A stretch of DNA of 64,000 bases from Bacteroidota bacterium (GTDB lineage Bacteria; Bacteroidota; Bacteroidia; Bacteroidales; Lentimicrobiaceae). The position numbers were made by a program, and so were the translations under genes. How positions within the stretch are numbered: position 1 is the first letter of the stretch; every line of letters begins with the position of its first letter. Shown one piece after another: positions 33,528 through 42,273 of the stretch. The notes under the pieces were generated by a model. It did not search any database. It had not been told where the DNA came from and saw only the letters and a list, made by a program, of their open reading frames with translations. The DNA lies in NCBI GenBank assembly GCA_023441805.1, contig JAEZNO010000044.1:87285-151284 (forward strand), read 5' to 3'.

Positions 33528-36116
33528 ATGAAGACAGCTCGTATCCTACTTTTTGTTTTATTGAGCATACCATTGACAACAATTTCACAAGATATTATTA
33601 AACTCACTAACTGGGAGTTCAGACAGGTGGGAAACACAAAATGGTTTCCGGCCAATGTCCCCGGTACAGTGCACACTGACTTACTGACAAATGGGTTAAT
33701 CAATGATCCATTTTATAGAGATAATGAGAGTTCACTTCAATGGATTGACAAGGTAAATTGGGAATATCGAGTCGAATTTGCCATTAATAATGAAATGAGG
33801 AGTGCTGACAGGGTTGCCTTAGTGTTTGAAGGTCTGGATACGTACGCTGATGTCTATTTGAATGGATCGAAATTGCTTTCCTGCTCTAATATGTTTGTGC
33901 CATCTTTAACTTATGTTGATCCAGCAAATTTATTCGACAAAAATGTGTTACTGATGCACTTTAAATCATCAGTGATAGAGGGATTAAGCTTGTTAGAGGA
34001 GTATGGATTACCGTTACCTGCTGATAATGATCAATCGGAAACCGGAGGAATTGGGCCCAATAAAGTAAGTGTTTTTACAAGAAAAGCGCCTTATCATTTT
34101 GGCTGGGATTGGGGACCACGACTTGTTCCAACAGGTATCTGGCGAGATGTATTTCTAAAACCAATCATTGCTGCCAATATCAATGATGTTTATGTAAAGC
34201 AGAAAAGCCTGACTAAGAAATCAGCCGAATTGGAAATCGAGGTAGGTGTTGATGTATTTATTGATGAAGAATTAACAATCAATGTCTTAATTAATGACCG
34301 ACCAGGCAAAACTGTTAGTATAAAGGCGGATAATACTAATTCCGGTTATCCGCTTTCAAAAACTATAAAAATACCTGTCACGATAGAGAATCCTGCACTT
34401 TGGTGGCCAAATGGACACGGAAAACAAGATCTCTATAAGATAAGCACGACCATTTCGCACAAAGACAGAATCATTGACGTTCATGAGCAAAACATCGGTC
34501 TTAGAAGTGTTGAACTTGTACAGAAACCTGATTCGCAAGGTGAATCATTTTTCTTTAGGATAAACGGAAAAGCAATCTTTGCTAAAGGAGCAAACTACAT
34601 CCCAATGGATGTTTTTCTACCAAGAGTTACTCCTGATAAATACGAATACATAATCTCCTCAGCAGCAAAGGCAAACTTTAATATGCTCAGAATTTGGGGT
34701 GGTGGTATTTATGAAGATGATTTATTTTATGAGTTATGTGACAAGTATGGTATAATGATTTGGCAGGACTTCATGTTCGCCTGTGCCATGTATCCCGGAA
34801 ATGACAAATTCCTGAATCAAGTAACCCAGGAAGCCGGCTCTAATATTAAGAGGCTCCGAAATCATCCATCAATTGTTTTGTGGTGCGGGAATAATGAAAT
34901 TGAACAAGCATGGGGTCCTTATGAAGAAAATCGAGGATGGGGATGGAAACAGAGATATGATTCTAAAGAAAGGCAAATCATTTGGGAAGCTTATGATACA
35001 ACGTTTCACTCTATTCTACCCGCATTAGTGAAGAAATTCAATCCCGAAACTCCATACTGGCATTCCTCACCATCAGCAGGAATGGGCAGACTGGCAAGTC
35101 ACTCCAATCAATCCGGTGATATGCATTACTGGGGTGTATGGCATGGGAAGGAGCCAATTGACGACTTCACCAAATATAAAGCTCGATTCATGAGTGAATA
35201 TGGTTTTCAATCTTTCCCTGAATATGAAAGTGTAAAGCTTTACACTGAAACTGATGACCATGACATTAATTCACCCATTATGAAAATTCACCAACGTAGT
35301 GGGATTGGAAATCAGAGAATTCTGGATTACATGGCTCAATCTTACAAAATCCCAAACAACTTCGAGGAACTGTTGTATGTCAGCCAACTGCTTCAGGCAA
35401 AAGCTATTGATAAAGCCATAAGGTTTCATCGTTCAGAAATGCCTTATTGTATGGGGTCGTTATATTGGCAACTAAATGATTGTTGGCCTGCTGCATCATG
35501 GTCAGGAATAGATTATTATGGCAGATGGAAGGCATTACATTATACTGTAAAAGAAGCATTTAAAGATCGGGCACTGTATATCAGCCTACAGAATAACTCT
35601 ATTGTAATCAAAGCAATATCCGATAAGGACGAGCCAACTAACGCTACTCTTAATGTCAACCTGATGGACTTTTATGGCAAATCACTCTGGAACAGACCTT
35701 TTTCAGTCACACTACCGTCAAATTCATCTAAGATGTTAAGCTCAATTGAATTGAATAAAATACCTGCTCTTCAACATAGAACAGATGCTTTACTGTATGT
35801 TACACTTTCGGTTAATGGCAAAGTCATTGAATCACAAAAGTTCTATTTCAGTGAGCCTAAAGAATTGAAGTTGCCATTCCCTGATGTTAACATCTATATA
35901 CGTGAAAGGCCTGGCAAGTATGAACTTGAGATAACCAGCAAAAACCTCTGCAAAAATCTAATGTTAGTAAGTGAAGGAAACGCTTATTCATTTTCGGATA
36001 ATTTCTTTGATATTCTTCCCGGTGAGACAAAGATTGTTACTGTAGAAACCACTTTGCCATATGGTGATTTTTATAAGAAACTCAGCTATCTGCATTTACA
36101 ACAATGTAATTATTGA
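33528..36116 (+). CDS. GH2 beta-mannosidase, exported
   Basis: An 862-aa glycoside hydrolase family 2 enzyme with a signal peptide (~1-20, ending TTISQ). A jelly-roll sugar-binding domain comes first (TNWEFRQVGNTKWFPANVPG; VALVFEGLDTYADVYLNG), then immunoglobulin-like domains, then the (beta/alpha)8 barrel. The barrel has FFRINGKAIFAKGANYIPMD, the acid/base in VLWCGNNEIEQAW (E~457) and the nucleophile in FMSEYGFQSFP (E~556). It would release mannose from the non-reducing end of beta-mannosides or N-glycan cores in the periplasm. It stands alone with a terminator after it and without SusCD partners nearby, so it is not in a typical polysaccharide utilization locus. Confidence 0.93.
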   Translation: MKTARILLFVLLSIPLTTISQDIIKLTNWEFRQVGNTKWFPANVPGTVHTDLLTNGLINDPFYRDNESSLQWIDKVNWEYRVEFAINNEMRSADRVALVFEGLDTYADVYLNGSKLLSCSNMFVPSLTYVDPANLFDKNVLLMHFKSSVIEGLSLLEEYGLPLPADNDQSETGGIGPNKVSVFTRKAPYHFGWDWGPRLVPTGIWRDVFLKPIIAANINDVYVKQKSLTKKSAELEIEVGVDVFIDEELTINVLINDRPGKTVSIKADNTNSGYPLSKTIKIPVTIENPALWWPNGHGKQDLYKISTTISHKDRIIDVHEQNIGLRSVELVQKPDSQGESFFFRINGKAIFAKGANYIPMDVFLPRVTPDKYEYIISSAAKANFNMLRIWGGGIYEDDLFYELCDKYGIMIWQDFMFACAMYPGNDKFLNQVTQEAGSNIKRLRNHPSIVLWCGNNEIEQAWGPYEENRGWGWKQRYDSKERQIIWEAYDTTFHSILPALVKKFNPETPYWHSSPSAGMGRLASHSNQSGDMHYWGVWHGKEPIDDFTKYKARFMSEYGFQSFPEYESVKLYTETDDHDINSPIMKIHQRSGIGNQRILDYMAQSYKIPNNFEELLYVSQLLQAKAIDKAIRFHRSEMPYCMGSLYWQLNDCWPAASWSGIDYYGRWKALHYTVKEAFKDRALYISLQNNSIVIKAISDKDEPTNATLNVNLMDFYGKSLWNRPFSVTLPSNSSKMLSSIELNKIPALQHRTDALLYVTLSVNGKVIESQKFYFSEPKELKLPFPDVNIYIRERPGKYELEITSKNLCKNLMLVSEGNAYSFSDNFFDILPGETKIVTVETTLPYGDFYKKLSYLHLQQCNY

Positions 36117-36144
36117 GTTTCACCTTAATCTTATAGAAACAAAT

Positions 36145-36173
36145 AAGGCTGTCACAAAATGACGGCCTTTTTT
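36145..36173 (+). terminator. Terminator of the beta-mannosidase gene
   Basis: AAGGCTGTC (36145-36153) pairs with GACGGCCTT (36161-36169) with one mismatch and is followed by a T tract. The rest of the 381-nt gap to 36497 has repeated short GGTTGTAA words and a second terminator, but no gene was seen. Confidence 0.8.
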
Positions 36174-36410
36174 GTGCACTTTCAGCTTAATGTTACCCTC
36201 GTCACAACATTCAATATTAGTTGTTGTTGTTGCCAGGTTGTAATGAATTTGTAATGTGGCTGTCAGGAGGTTGTAACCATTTCATCATCATCGTAGTATC
36301 ATTTCTTTATATCAACATATTGAGTATCACATGTTATTTTTGAATTTATCACACTCAAGAACTTATTATAACAGATAGGTGGTTAGAATTCTATAGCATT
36401 TTCTACAAAC

Positions 36411-36446
36411 AAAAAAAAGACCGTCCCATGTGGGACAGCCTTTTTT
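36411..36446. terminator. Bidirectional terminator before the porin-like operon end
   Basis: GTCCCA (36423-36428) pairs with TGGGAC (36431-36436), bracketed by an A tract and a T tract. On the minus strand it ends the transcript of the barrel and 84-aa genes; it is also oriented to stop leftover rightward transcription. Confidence 0.75.
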
Positions 36447-36497
36447 GGTCAGCAAGTATGATGTTGTTCACATCCGAAAATTTATCAGCATTTGCTA

Positions 36498-36752
36498 CTA
36501 TTCACTTGTTTCAGGTTTATTCTTTTCGTGATTTATTACAATTTGATATAAAGAATCGTAATAATCTCTCAATATCTTGTAATTCACCTCAGTATCAGGA
36601 TCATTAGGAACAGTAACAGGCATCTCAGACAAATATGGAACCAGCTCAGGATATTTCTCCTGAATAGTGTTGGTTATTTTAACAATCCTGTCATTGAGTT
36701 CTTGTTCAGACTCTAATGTCCCTTCAGCAAAAAGTTCTTTTAAATTCTTCAT
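36498..36752 (-). CDS. Small hypothetical protein, 84 aa
   Basis: A hydrophilic 84-residue protein with helical N-terminus (LKELFAEGTLESEQELNDRI), a central LVPYLSEMPVTVPNDP and a second helix (YKILRDYYDSLYQIVINHEK). There is no signal peptide, membrane segment or metal motif. It lies 11 nt downstream of the small barrel gene and shares its transcript. Family not recognised. Codon use is like its neighbours, so it is probably a true gene. It may be a cytoplasmic protein of unknown role. Confidence 0.65.
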   Translation of the reverse strand: MKNLKELFAEGTLESEQELNDRIVKITNTIQEKYPELVPYLSEMPVTVPNDPDTEVNYKILRDYYDSLYQIVINHEKNKPETSE

Positions 36753-36763
36753 TTCTATCAGAA

Positions 36764-37402
36764 TTAAAAATTAAGACCTAAAGTAAATAACAACCACTGA
36801 TTCTTATAGCGTGGACTAATTGTAGGACCATCATCATCATTCTGCTGAAGATCCCAACCGACCTTTCCGGTGACGGTCACAGCATTGAAATTAAATTCGG
36901 CTCCAAATACCAATCCAAAGATGTTCTCCTGGATTTTATCATTTTTAATAAAATCTTCCTCTTCAATGGTTAAGTTTCCTACGTCGATCTTATCCTTTTT
37001 ACTCAAAAGGAAAGAGTATTGTGGTCCTCCTAAGAGTGAGAAATTCTTGGCGGGATTGAATTTTAACTGCAAAGGAAAATCAAGATGATTGGTAGTCCGT
37101 GTTAAAGAGTAAGGTTTACCATTATATCTGGCATCACCACTAAAACCCTTTTGAATAAACATAGCTTCGGGCTGAAACCCCAAATAACGGCCTATAGGAA
37201 TTGATAGTACGATACCACCTATAGCTCCTACTTTACCATCAGCAACGAAATCTTCACCCTTTTCATCGTATACATTAGCATACGAAGCGCCTGCTCTTAA
37301 TCCAAATTGAAGTTTCTCTCGATTGTCTTCTGTTTGATTCTGCGCATATTGCTCAGTTGTAAAGAAAAATATTCCCAGTATTAAAAAAATTATTGTCTTC
37401 AT
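36764..37402 (-). CDS. Small outer-membrane beta-barrel protein (PorT-like)
   Basis: A 212-aa exported protein with signal peptide (~1-20, ending in EQYAQ) and an eight- to ten-stranded beta-barrel pattern: alternating hydrophobic strands with Gly/aromatic girdles, such as LQFGLRAGASYANVY, LGFQPEAMFIQKGFSG and the final strand WLLFTLGLNF ending in Phe. It fits the PorT/OMP_b-brl family common in Bacteroidota, with no defined substrate. Its upstream region (37403-37773) contains a 17-bp direct repeat pair at 37473-37508 that could be a regulator site. It is followed after 11 nt by the 84-aa gene. Confidence 0.82.
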   Translation of the reverse strand: MKTIIFLILGIFFFTTEQYAQNQTEDNREKLQFGLRAGASYANVYDEKGEDFVADGKVGAIGGIVLSIPIGRYLGFQPEAMFIQKGFSGDARYNGKPYSLTRTTNHLDFPLQLKFNPAKNFSLLGGPQYSFLLSKKDKIDVGNLTIEEEDFIKNDKIQENIFGLVFGAEFNFNAVTVTGKVGWDLQQNDDDGPTISPRYKNQWLLFTLGLNF

Positions 37403-37472
37403 AATAGTTCGTTTTAATTAAAACTAGAGTATCCGGCAGCCTGTTTACCTTATCGTAATAAAGTATTACCGC

Positions 37473-37508
37473 TTTGTTCTAGATAAGACTTTTTGTTCTA
37501 GATAAGAC
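37473..37508. repeat. Tandem 17-bp direct repeat, candidate regulator site
   Basis: TTTGTTCTAGATAAGAC occurs at 37473-37489 and identically at 37492-37508, a 19-nt period (about two helical turns). It lies ~70-105 nt upstream of the barrel gene on the minus strand and 265 nt downstream of LigD's end. The 371-nt gap has no other gene signal. Confidence 0.65.
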
Positions 37509-37773
37509 ATAATACCTTTTATTGGTCATACTAGTCTTACCAAATGCATATTTACACCATAATCCGTATTCCAAAAATTCAATAATACAAAATAACGTTA
37601 CAAGCCATATGCGCCTGTTACACAATGAGTTAAATGATTTACATCATTATCCATAGTAATCAGGCTGTTTATTTCATTATGCAGAAGGATATGTTTGGAG
37701 GATTATTCACAATTATGAGAAATTAGTTAGGTTATCAGAGATGGGGAGTTGGCCACCATATTGTAGGCTAATT

Positions 37774-39510
37774 TTATCTCAATTTTTCAATCCCTTTGAT
37801 GACTTTAGGAATATTAATTGATGATTTAAGTACTCCTTTCCACAGGTCTCCAACTTTCTCGAGACGGGGAATAATATTGTGTATAGTGAATAGTTCAGGT
37901 GATAAAGATTCATTTACTTCTTTCCAATCCAGAGGGGTGGAAACAGTAGCCATTGGTCTTGGTCTGACACTATAAGGTGCAGCAATGGTCTGTCCCTTAC
38001 GGTTTTGCAGAAAATCAACATAGATAGCATTTCCTCTTTTAGAAACAGTTCTCACAACAGTGGTAACTGATGGAATTCGCGAATGAGTCAGATTTGCAAG
38101 TATCTCAGCAAAAATCTTGACCTGATCATAATCATACTTTGCACCAAGTGGGAAATATATATGCAATCCGGTTGCTCCACTTGTCTTACAATATGAATCA
38201 ATCTGCAACTCATCACTTATTTCCTTAATTACCAGAGCCGTATTTACTACTTCCTTAAATGATATATCCCCGGGATCCAAATCTAAAATAAAATAGTCGG
38301 GATAATCCTCTTTATGATATACACTGTGCCATGGATTTATCTCAATACATCCCAAATTGGCCATATATAATAAAGTTGCCAGGTCATTGCAAATCAGATA
38401 ATCAATTTCACGATCATTCGCCTTAGAATAGATTTTCACAGTCTTAGCCCATGGAGGGAGCTGGTCAACATCCATGTCTTTATGATAGAAACTTGGTCCT
38501 TTAATTCCATTAGGAAAACGATTTAACGACTGGGGCCTGTCCTTTAAATATGGTAGGATAAAATCACTTACTTCAAGATAGTACTTAATCAGGTCACCTT
38601 TTGTGATGCCCTCATCAGGCCAATAGACCTTTGTAAGATTCGTAAGCTTGACTTTTTTACGGCCAATTGTCAGACTCTGATCTTTCTCAAATTCTTTATC
38701 ATTTGCCGAATCAGACACAGAGCTTTTTGTCCCTCTACCCTTTTGGCCTAATAAAGCATCCTCCTTTTTAACATCTTCCGCTTCAATTATTTCTGTATCC
38801 TTTGATGCAGGGATATTCCTTTGCCCTCTTTTATTTGATTGAGGTTTATCTTCAGTCTTCCTCTTTTGGGTGCTTGTAACACTAGTCCAAATTTTATCTT
38901 TTGGGATGTTTTTATGGAAGTCATCTTTTTCAGATTTTTTTTTCTTTGTCTTGCGGGTCTTTTTTACAGGTTTAAGAGCTTCGATATCGAACTCGGGAAG
39001 ATTGTATTTATCCTTTTTCTTAATGATCAACCAGTTGGATGTTTTGCTATTATCATCACCTTTTAATCTGACAATAGCAAAAGCACCCTTAATGTGTTTA
39101 CCATTAAACACTACCTTCAAGTCTCCTTTTTCAATCTGCTGAAGTAAATGCTGTTGTGGGTCTGCACCTTCAGGTGCGTTGTAAGGTGTATAGATTCCAC
39201 TGTCGAATATATCTACAATGCCGGCTCCGTAATTACCTTCAGGAATCTCTCCATAGAATTCAGCATAATCAAGCGGGTGATCTTCAACCATCACAGCAAG
39301 ATGTTTTTCACCTGCAACCATCGATGGACCTTTGGGAATTGCCCAGCTTTTGAGAACGCCGTCAAGTTCTAATCTGAGGTCATAGTGCAAACGTGTTGCC
39401 TGATGACGCTGAATTACAAATGTTAGTTCTTTATTGTCAGAAGCTTTTCCGCCAATGGGTTCGGGGGTTTGCTCAAAATTGCGCTTCTTCTTATATTCTC
39501 CAAGTCCCAT
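37774..39510 (-). CDS. ligD: LigD-type NHEJ protein lacking the ligase domain (phosphoesterase plus polymerase)
   Basis: A 578-aa protein. Residues ~1-165 form the 3'-phosphoesterase domain (FVIQRHQATRLHYDLRLELD, VEDHPLDYAEFYGEIPEGNY). A Lys/Glu-rich linker runs to ~280. Residues ~283-575 form the primase-like polymerase domain (LTNLTKVYWPDEGITKGDLI, catalytic DYFILDLDPG, CKTSGATGLHIYFPLG, YVDFLQNRKGQTIAAPYS). The central ATP-dependent ligase domain of full LigD (KxDGxR motif) is absent. It should process and fill 3' ends, while a separate ligase is needed to seal. The Ku gene lies 11 nt upstream in the same operon. The reading frame is continuous and no ligase remnant is visible in the linker. 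Confidence 0.87.
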   Translation of the reverse strand: MGLGEYKKKRNFEQTPEPIGGKASDNKELTFVIQRHQATRLHYDLRLELDGVLKSWAIPKGPSMVAGEKHLAVMVEDHPLDYAEFYGEIPEGNYGAGIVDIFDSGIYTPYNAPEGADPQQHLLQQIEKGDLKVVFNGKHIKGAFAIVRLKGDDNSKTSNWLIIKKKDKYNLPEFDIEALKPVKKTRKTKKKKSEKDDFHKNIPKDKIWTSVTSTQKRKTEDKPQSNKRGQRNIPASKDTEIIEAEDVKKEDALLGQKGRGTKSSVSDSANDKEFEKDQSLTIGRKKVKLTNLTKVYWPDEGITKGDLIKYYLEVSDFILPYLKDRPQSLNRFPNGIKGPSFYHKDMDVDQLPPWAKTVKIYSKANDREIDYLICNDLATLLYMANLGCIEINPWHSVYHKEDYPDYFILDLDPGDISFKEVVNTALVIKEISDELQIDSYCKTSGATGLHIYFPLGAKYDYDQVKIFAEILANLTHSRIPSVTTVVRTVSKRGNAIYVDFLQNRKGQTIAAPYSVRPRPMATVSTPLDWKEVNESLSPELFTIHNIIPRLEKVGDLWKGVLKSSINIPKVIKGIEKLR

Positions 39511-39521
39511 GATTTAAAATC

Positions 39522-40292
39522 TTATCCTGCTTTCTTTTTATTCAGGCTTGCTTTGAGTTGCTCCATAAGATCCTGTGATTTAGAAGCAGTAACTTTAAGT
39601 TTCTTGACCTTGGGCATCTTCCCTGAAGCTTTAGCTTCGATTACTTGCTTTAAAGCAGCTGCATACTCATCCTTGAACTCAGTAATGTCGAATTCAGTAG
39701 AATATTGATCAATCAAGGTCAAAGCTATTTTAAGCTCTGCAGGTTTAACGTCAGTTTTGGGCGGTACAACTAATTCATCAGTTGATCGAATTTCTTCAGC
39801 GAATCTTAATTTACTCAGTACCAGGATATCACCTTTTGGCTTAAGAACTGTGAGAGTAGCTGCAGTTCTCATAACAAACTGAGCTACTCCCACTTTACCT
39901 GATTTGTGCAAAGCTTCACGCAAAAGCGCATAAGCTTTGGCCCCTGATTTCTCAGGCTCTACATAGTAGGAATTTTCAAAGTATATTGTGTCAATGTCCT
40001 TTTCATCAACGAAGTTATTCACCTCAATGATTTTGCTTTTTTCAGGAGCAGCTTTTTCAAAATCTTCATCCTCCAGCACTATATACTCATCATCCAATTT
40101 GTAAGCTTTGCCAATTTGCTCCCAGGGAACTTCCTTTCCGGTGTTTTCATTTACCCTGACATAACGTATTCTGGCATGGTCCTTTTTATCGACCATATCA
40201 AGACTCACATTACTTTGCTGGGTGGCACTGTATAATTTAACCGGGATATTTACCAATCCAAAACTGATGGCTCCCTTCCAAATTGATCTCAT
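39522..40292 (-). CDS. ku: Bacterial Ku, NHEJ end-binding protein
   Basis: A 256-aa Ku. The N-terminus MRSIWKGAISFGLVNIPVKL, the segment YVRVNENTGKEVPWEQIGKA, FENSYYVEPEKSGAKAYALL and ALHKSGKVGVAQFVMRTA are typical. The homodimer encircles broken DNA ends and recruits LigD. The C-terminal lysine-rich tail (KMPKVKKLKVTASKSQDLME and KKKAG) extends the core as in other bacterial Ku proteins and may bind DNA or LigD. It is the first gene of the Ku-LigD operon. The operon allows end joining, useful in stationary-phase or desiccated cells. Confidence 0.96.
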   Translation of the reverse strand: MRSIWKGAISFGLVNIPVKLYSATQQSNVSLDMVDKKDHARIRYVRVNENTGKEVPWEQIGKAYKLDDEYIVLEDEDFEKAAPEKSKIIEVNNFVDEKDIDTIYFENSYYVEPEKSGAKAYALLREALHKSGKVGVAQFVMRTAATLTVLKPKGDILVLSKLRFAEEIRSTDELVVPPKTDVKPAELKIALTLIDQYSTEFDITEFKDEYAAALKQVIEAKASGKMPKVKKLKVTASKSQDLMEQLKASLNKKKAG

Positions 40293-40370
40293 AGCACATG
40301 TAAGTACCAGTTATTAATAGACTTAAAAAACTGGCAATCAAGTATATAACAAAATAAAATTGATGAAGAT

Positions 40371-40523
40371 TTAAACGCTGCGACCTTGAATTAGTCGAAG
40401 GATTATTGCAATAATAGCTATAACCAAAAGAATATGTATTAAACCACCTGCGCTATATCCAATAAATCCAATTGCCCACGCTATGATCAAGATCACAGCA
40501 ATTATATAAAGTAAATTACCCAT
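40371..40523 (-). CDS. lmo0937-family small membrane protein, 50 aa
   Basis: A 50-residue reading frame starting MGNLLYIIAVILIIAWAIGF and ending RLIQGRSV. It has two hydrophobic helices separated by GYSAGGLIHI, the recognisable pattern of lmo0937/DUF5670 proteins, which are small membrane peptides often induced in stress. A -7 box at 40580-40587 lies ~57 nt upstream, followed by a 7-bp hairpin (40553-40573) near the transcript start. It is monocistronic between Ku and the second barrel gene. Function is unknown. Confidence 0.8.
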   Translation of the reverse strand: MGNLLYIIAVILIIAWAIGFIGYSAGGLIHILLVIAIIAIILRLIQGRSV

Positions 40524-40552
40524 AGCTTTGTTTTTAGTTAATTAATAAATAA

Positions 40553-40587
40553 ACTCCGAACAGAAATCGGAGTCTTACACAAAAATA
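40553..40587 (-). promoter_or_regulatory. Promoter -7 box and 5' hairpin of the lmo0937-type gene
   Basis: TATTTTTG on the minus strand at 40580-40587 is a -7 box with a start predicted near 40573. Precisely there, ACTCCGA (40553-40559) pairs with TCGGAGT (40567-40573), so the mRNA may begin with a stable stem. The remaining gap to 40864 holds the terminator at 40741-40768 and no gene. Confidence 0.45.
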
Positions 40588-40740
40588 CCTATGTCGTCGA
40601 CCTGATTTCTTATATATCTTACTCAATATATTACATTATCATCATCATCAAAGGTCTGATCTATGGCATTAATTATGGCTCTGGTACATTCGCCACTTGC
40701 ATCTGTAATTTTGTATCGGGTAAACACCTATAAAAGATAA

Positions 40741-40768
40741 AACCGCCACGGGGTATAGTGTGGCGGTT
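40741..40768 (-). terminator. Terminator downstream of the minus-strand barrel gene
   Basis: AACCGCCAC (40741-40749) pairs exactly with GTGGCGGTT (40760-40768). On the minus strand it is followed by TTTATCTTTTA. It ends the transcript of the barrel/OmpA genes above. Confidence 0.7.
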
Positions 40769-40864
40769 TCGTTGAGGGGGAGAGGAGGGATTCTTAAATG
40801 TTTTCCTTGCTCAATAAAAATTAATGTACACTTCTTAATTCTTCAGTGTTCTGAAATTCCGGCT

Positions 40865-41530
40865 CTAAAATCTATATCCTACTGATAATCCAAAACCTGT
40901 ATTTTTCCATGTTGTATCATCATCACCCACAGTTTTTGGATAAATGTCAAGTAGTCCTAACTGAGCATTCAGTTGAAATGAGAGCATATTCGACATCTCA
41001 TACCCAATAATAAAGTTTGCTCCTGCGTCAAAAGGCCTCATGTAGAATACATCAACAGGGTCAGAAGTTGAAACCTCGTTCTGGAATTCAATATCTATTT
41101 CATCACTTATACCGGCTATCTCAGTATCAACTTTACCACCGATACCATAGCCAATATATGGACCAAAACCTAAGAGCATATGCCCGGTTCCAAGCAACGG
41201 CTTAAACAGAAGATTCAATGGCAACTCAAGATTCGAAGTATGCAATTTGGCAGTGGCGTTTTCACCCTCATCCAATTTACTTCCCTTGGTTGAAAATAGA
41301 AGTCCCGGTTGGAAATAAATATCAGTACCGACAGGTATTTCAACATTAACTCCGGCATGGAATCCTGTTAATAAATCGTTTTCCAATTTATCACCAAGCA
41401 TGTCTTTTCCGTTAATGTTCTGAAAATTAACACCTGCCCTTACACCGAAGGTCATTTGATCCTGGGCTGATACATAATTAATCGCCAGGAACAAGATTGC
41501 TATTATTGCTAAAGTATTTTTTGATTTCAT
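40865..41530 (-). CDS. Outer-membrane beta-barrel protein (PorT-like)
   Basis: A 221-aa protein with signal peptide (~1-22, INYVSAQ) and a small barrel: MTFGVRAGVNFQNING at the start, LTGFHAGVNVEIPVGTDIYF, GHMLLGFGPYIGYGIGGKVD and the last strand TGFGLSVGYRF ending in Phe. It resembles the other PorT-like protein at 36764-37402 only in architecture, so direct duplication is not evident. It follows the OmpA-like lipoprotein gene by 13 nt on the minus strand. A joint role in outer-membrane anchoring is possible but not shown. Confidence 0.82.
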   Translation of the reverse strand: MKSKNTLAIIAILFLAINYVSAQDQMTFGVRAGVNFQNINGKDMLGDKLENDLLTGFHAGVNVEIPVGTDIYFQPGLLFSTKGSKLDEGENATAKLHTSNLELPLNLLFKPLLGTGHMLLGFGPYIGYGIGGKVDTEIAGISDEIDIEFQNEVSTSDPVDVFYMRPFDAGANFIIGYEMSNMLSFQLNAQLGLLDIYPKTVGDDDTTWKNTGFGLSVGYRF

Positions 41531-41543
41531 GGTTCTGTTTTAT

Positions 41544-42218
41544 TTATTTTCCACCTGATTGAGCTTCACGTTGTGCTTCTTCTCTCATTTTTTCATTTGC
41601 AGTAATGAGGAATTCTACCCTACGATTTTGAGCACGGCCATCCTCAGTATCATTGCTATACTTTGGAACACTCTCTCCATAACCAACTGTCTTCATTCTG
41701 GAGTTCTTGATACCTTTTGATGCAAGATAGTTAGCGACACTTTGAGCTCTTCTTTCAGATAAGCTCTGGTTATAGCTGTCAGAGCCTTTACTGTCAGTAT
41801 GACCCTGGATTTCAATGTCAGTATCAGGATACTTCTGAAGTATATCTTTCAAACTGCTAAGGTTAGATATTGCTTCAGGAGTAAGATCTGACTTATCGAA
41901 GCCAAATAGAACTTTACCACTAAATTCGACTACGATTCCTTCGCCAACGCGTTCAACTTTAGCACCCGGAACTTCTTTTTCCATTTCAGCTGCCTGTTTA
42001 TCCATCTGACGACCGATTACAGCACCTGCAACACCACCTACTGTGGCACCAATAATAGCACCCATTGCTGTATTACCGGCTGCCTTACCGATTACGGCAC
42101 CTGTTGCGCCACCACCGGCTGCACCAATGACTGCTCCTTTTTGTGATCTGTTCATCGAGGAGCAACTCACCAGTACCAGTGTTGCTAAAAACCAGATAAT
42201 AACCTTCATTTTTTTCAT
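41544..42218 (-). CDS. OmpA-family lipoprotein with glycine zipper
   Basis: A 224-aa protein. The signal peptide ends in a lipobox LVLVSC (Cys ~19). Residues ~28-70 are a Gly/Ala-rich glycine-zipper segment (GAVIGAAGGGATGAVIGKAA), probably a membrane-inserted hairpin. Residues ~100-215 form an OmpA-like peptidoglycan-binding domain with VLFGFDKSDLTPEA, IEIQGHTDSKGSDSYN, SERRAQSVANYL and the diaminopimelate-binding NRRVEF. It should tether the envelope to peptidoglycan. The barrel gene follows after 13 nt, so the two probably form an operon. The C-terminus is rich in Glu and Gln. Confidence 0.93.
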   Translation of the reverse strand: MKKMKVIIWFLATLVLVSCSSMNRSQKGAVIGAAGGGATGAVIGKAAGNTAMGAIIGATVGGVAGAVIGRQMDKQAAEMEKEVPGAKVERVGEGIVVEFSGKVLFGFDKSDLTPEAISNLSSLKDILQKYPDTDIEIQGHTDSKGSDSYNQSLSERRAQSVANYLASKGIKNSRMKTVGYGESVPKYSNDTEDGRAQNRRVEFLITANEKMREEAQREAQSGGK

Positions 42219-42273
42219 GATTGATGAATTTGGGTTAATAAATGAATTATATAACTACGCCCTTATCAGAGCT

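Noticed and set aside
36764..41530. Recent duplication of the two small barrel genes
   Set aside because: They share the fold and signal peptide pattern only; no stretch of matching sequence longer than expected for the family was visible.
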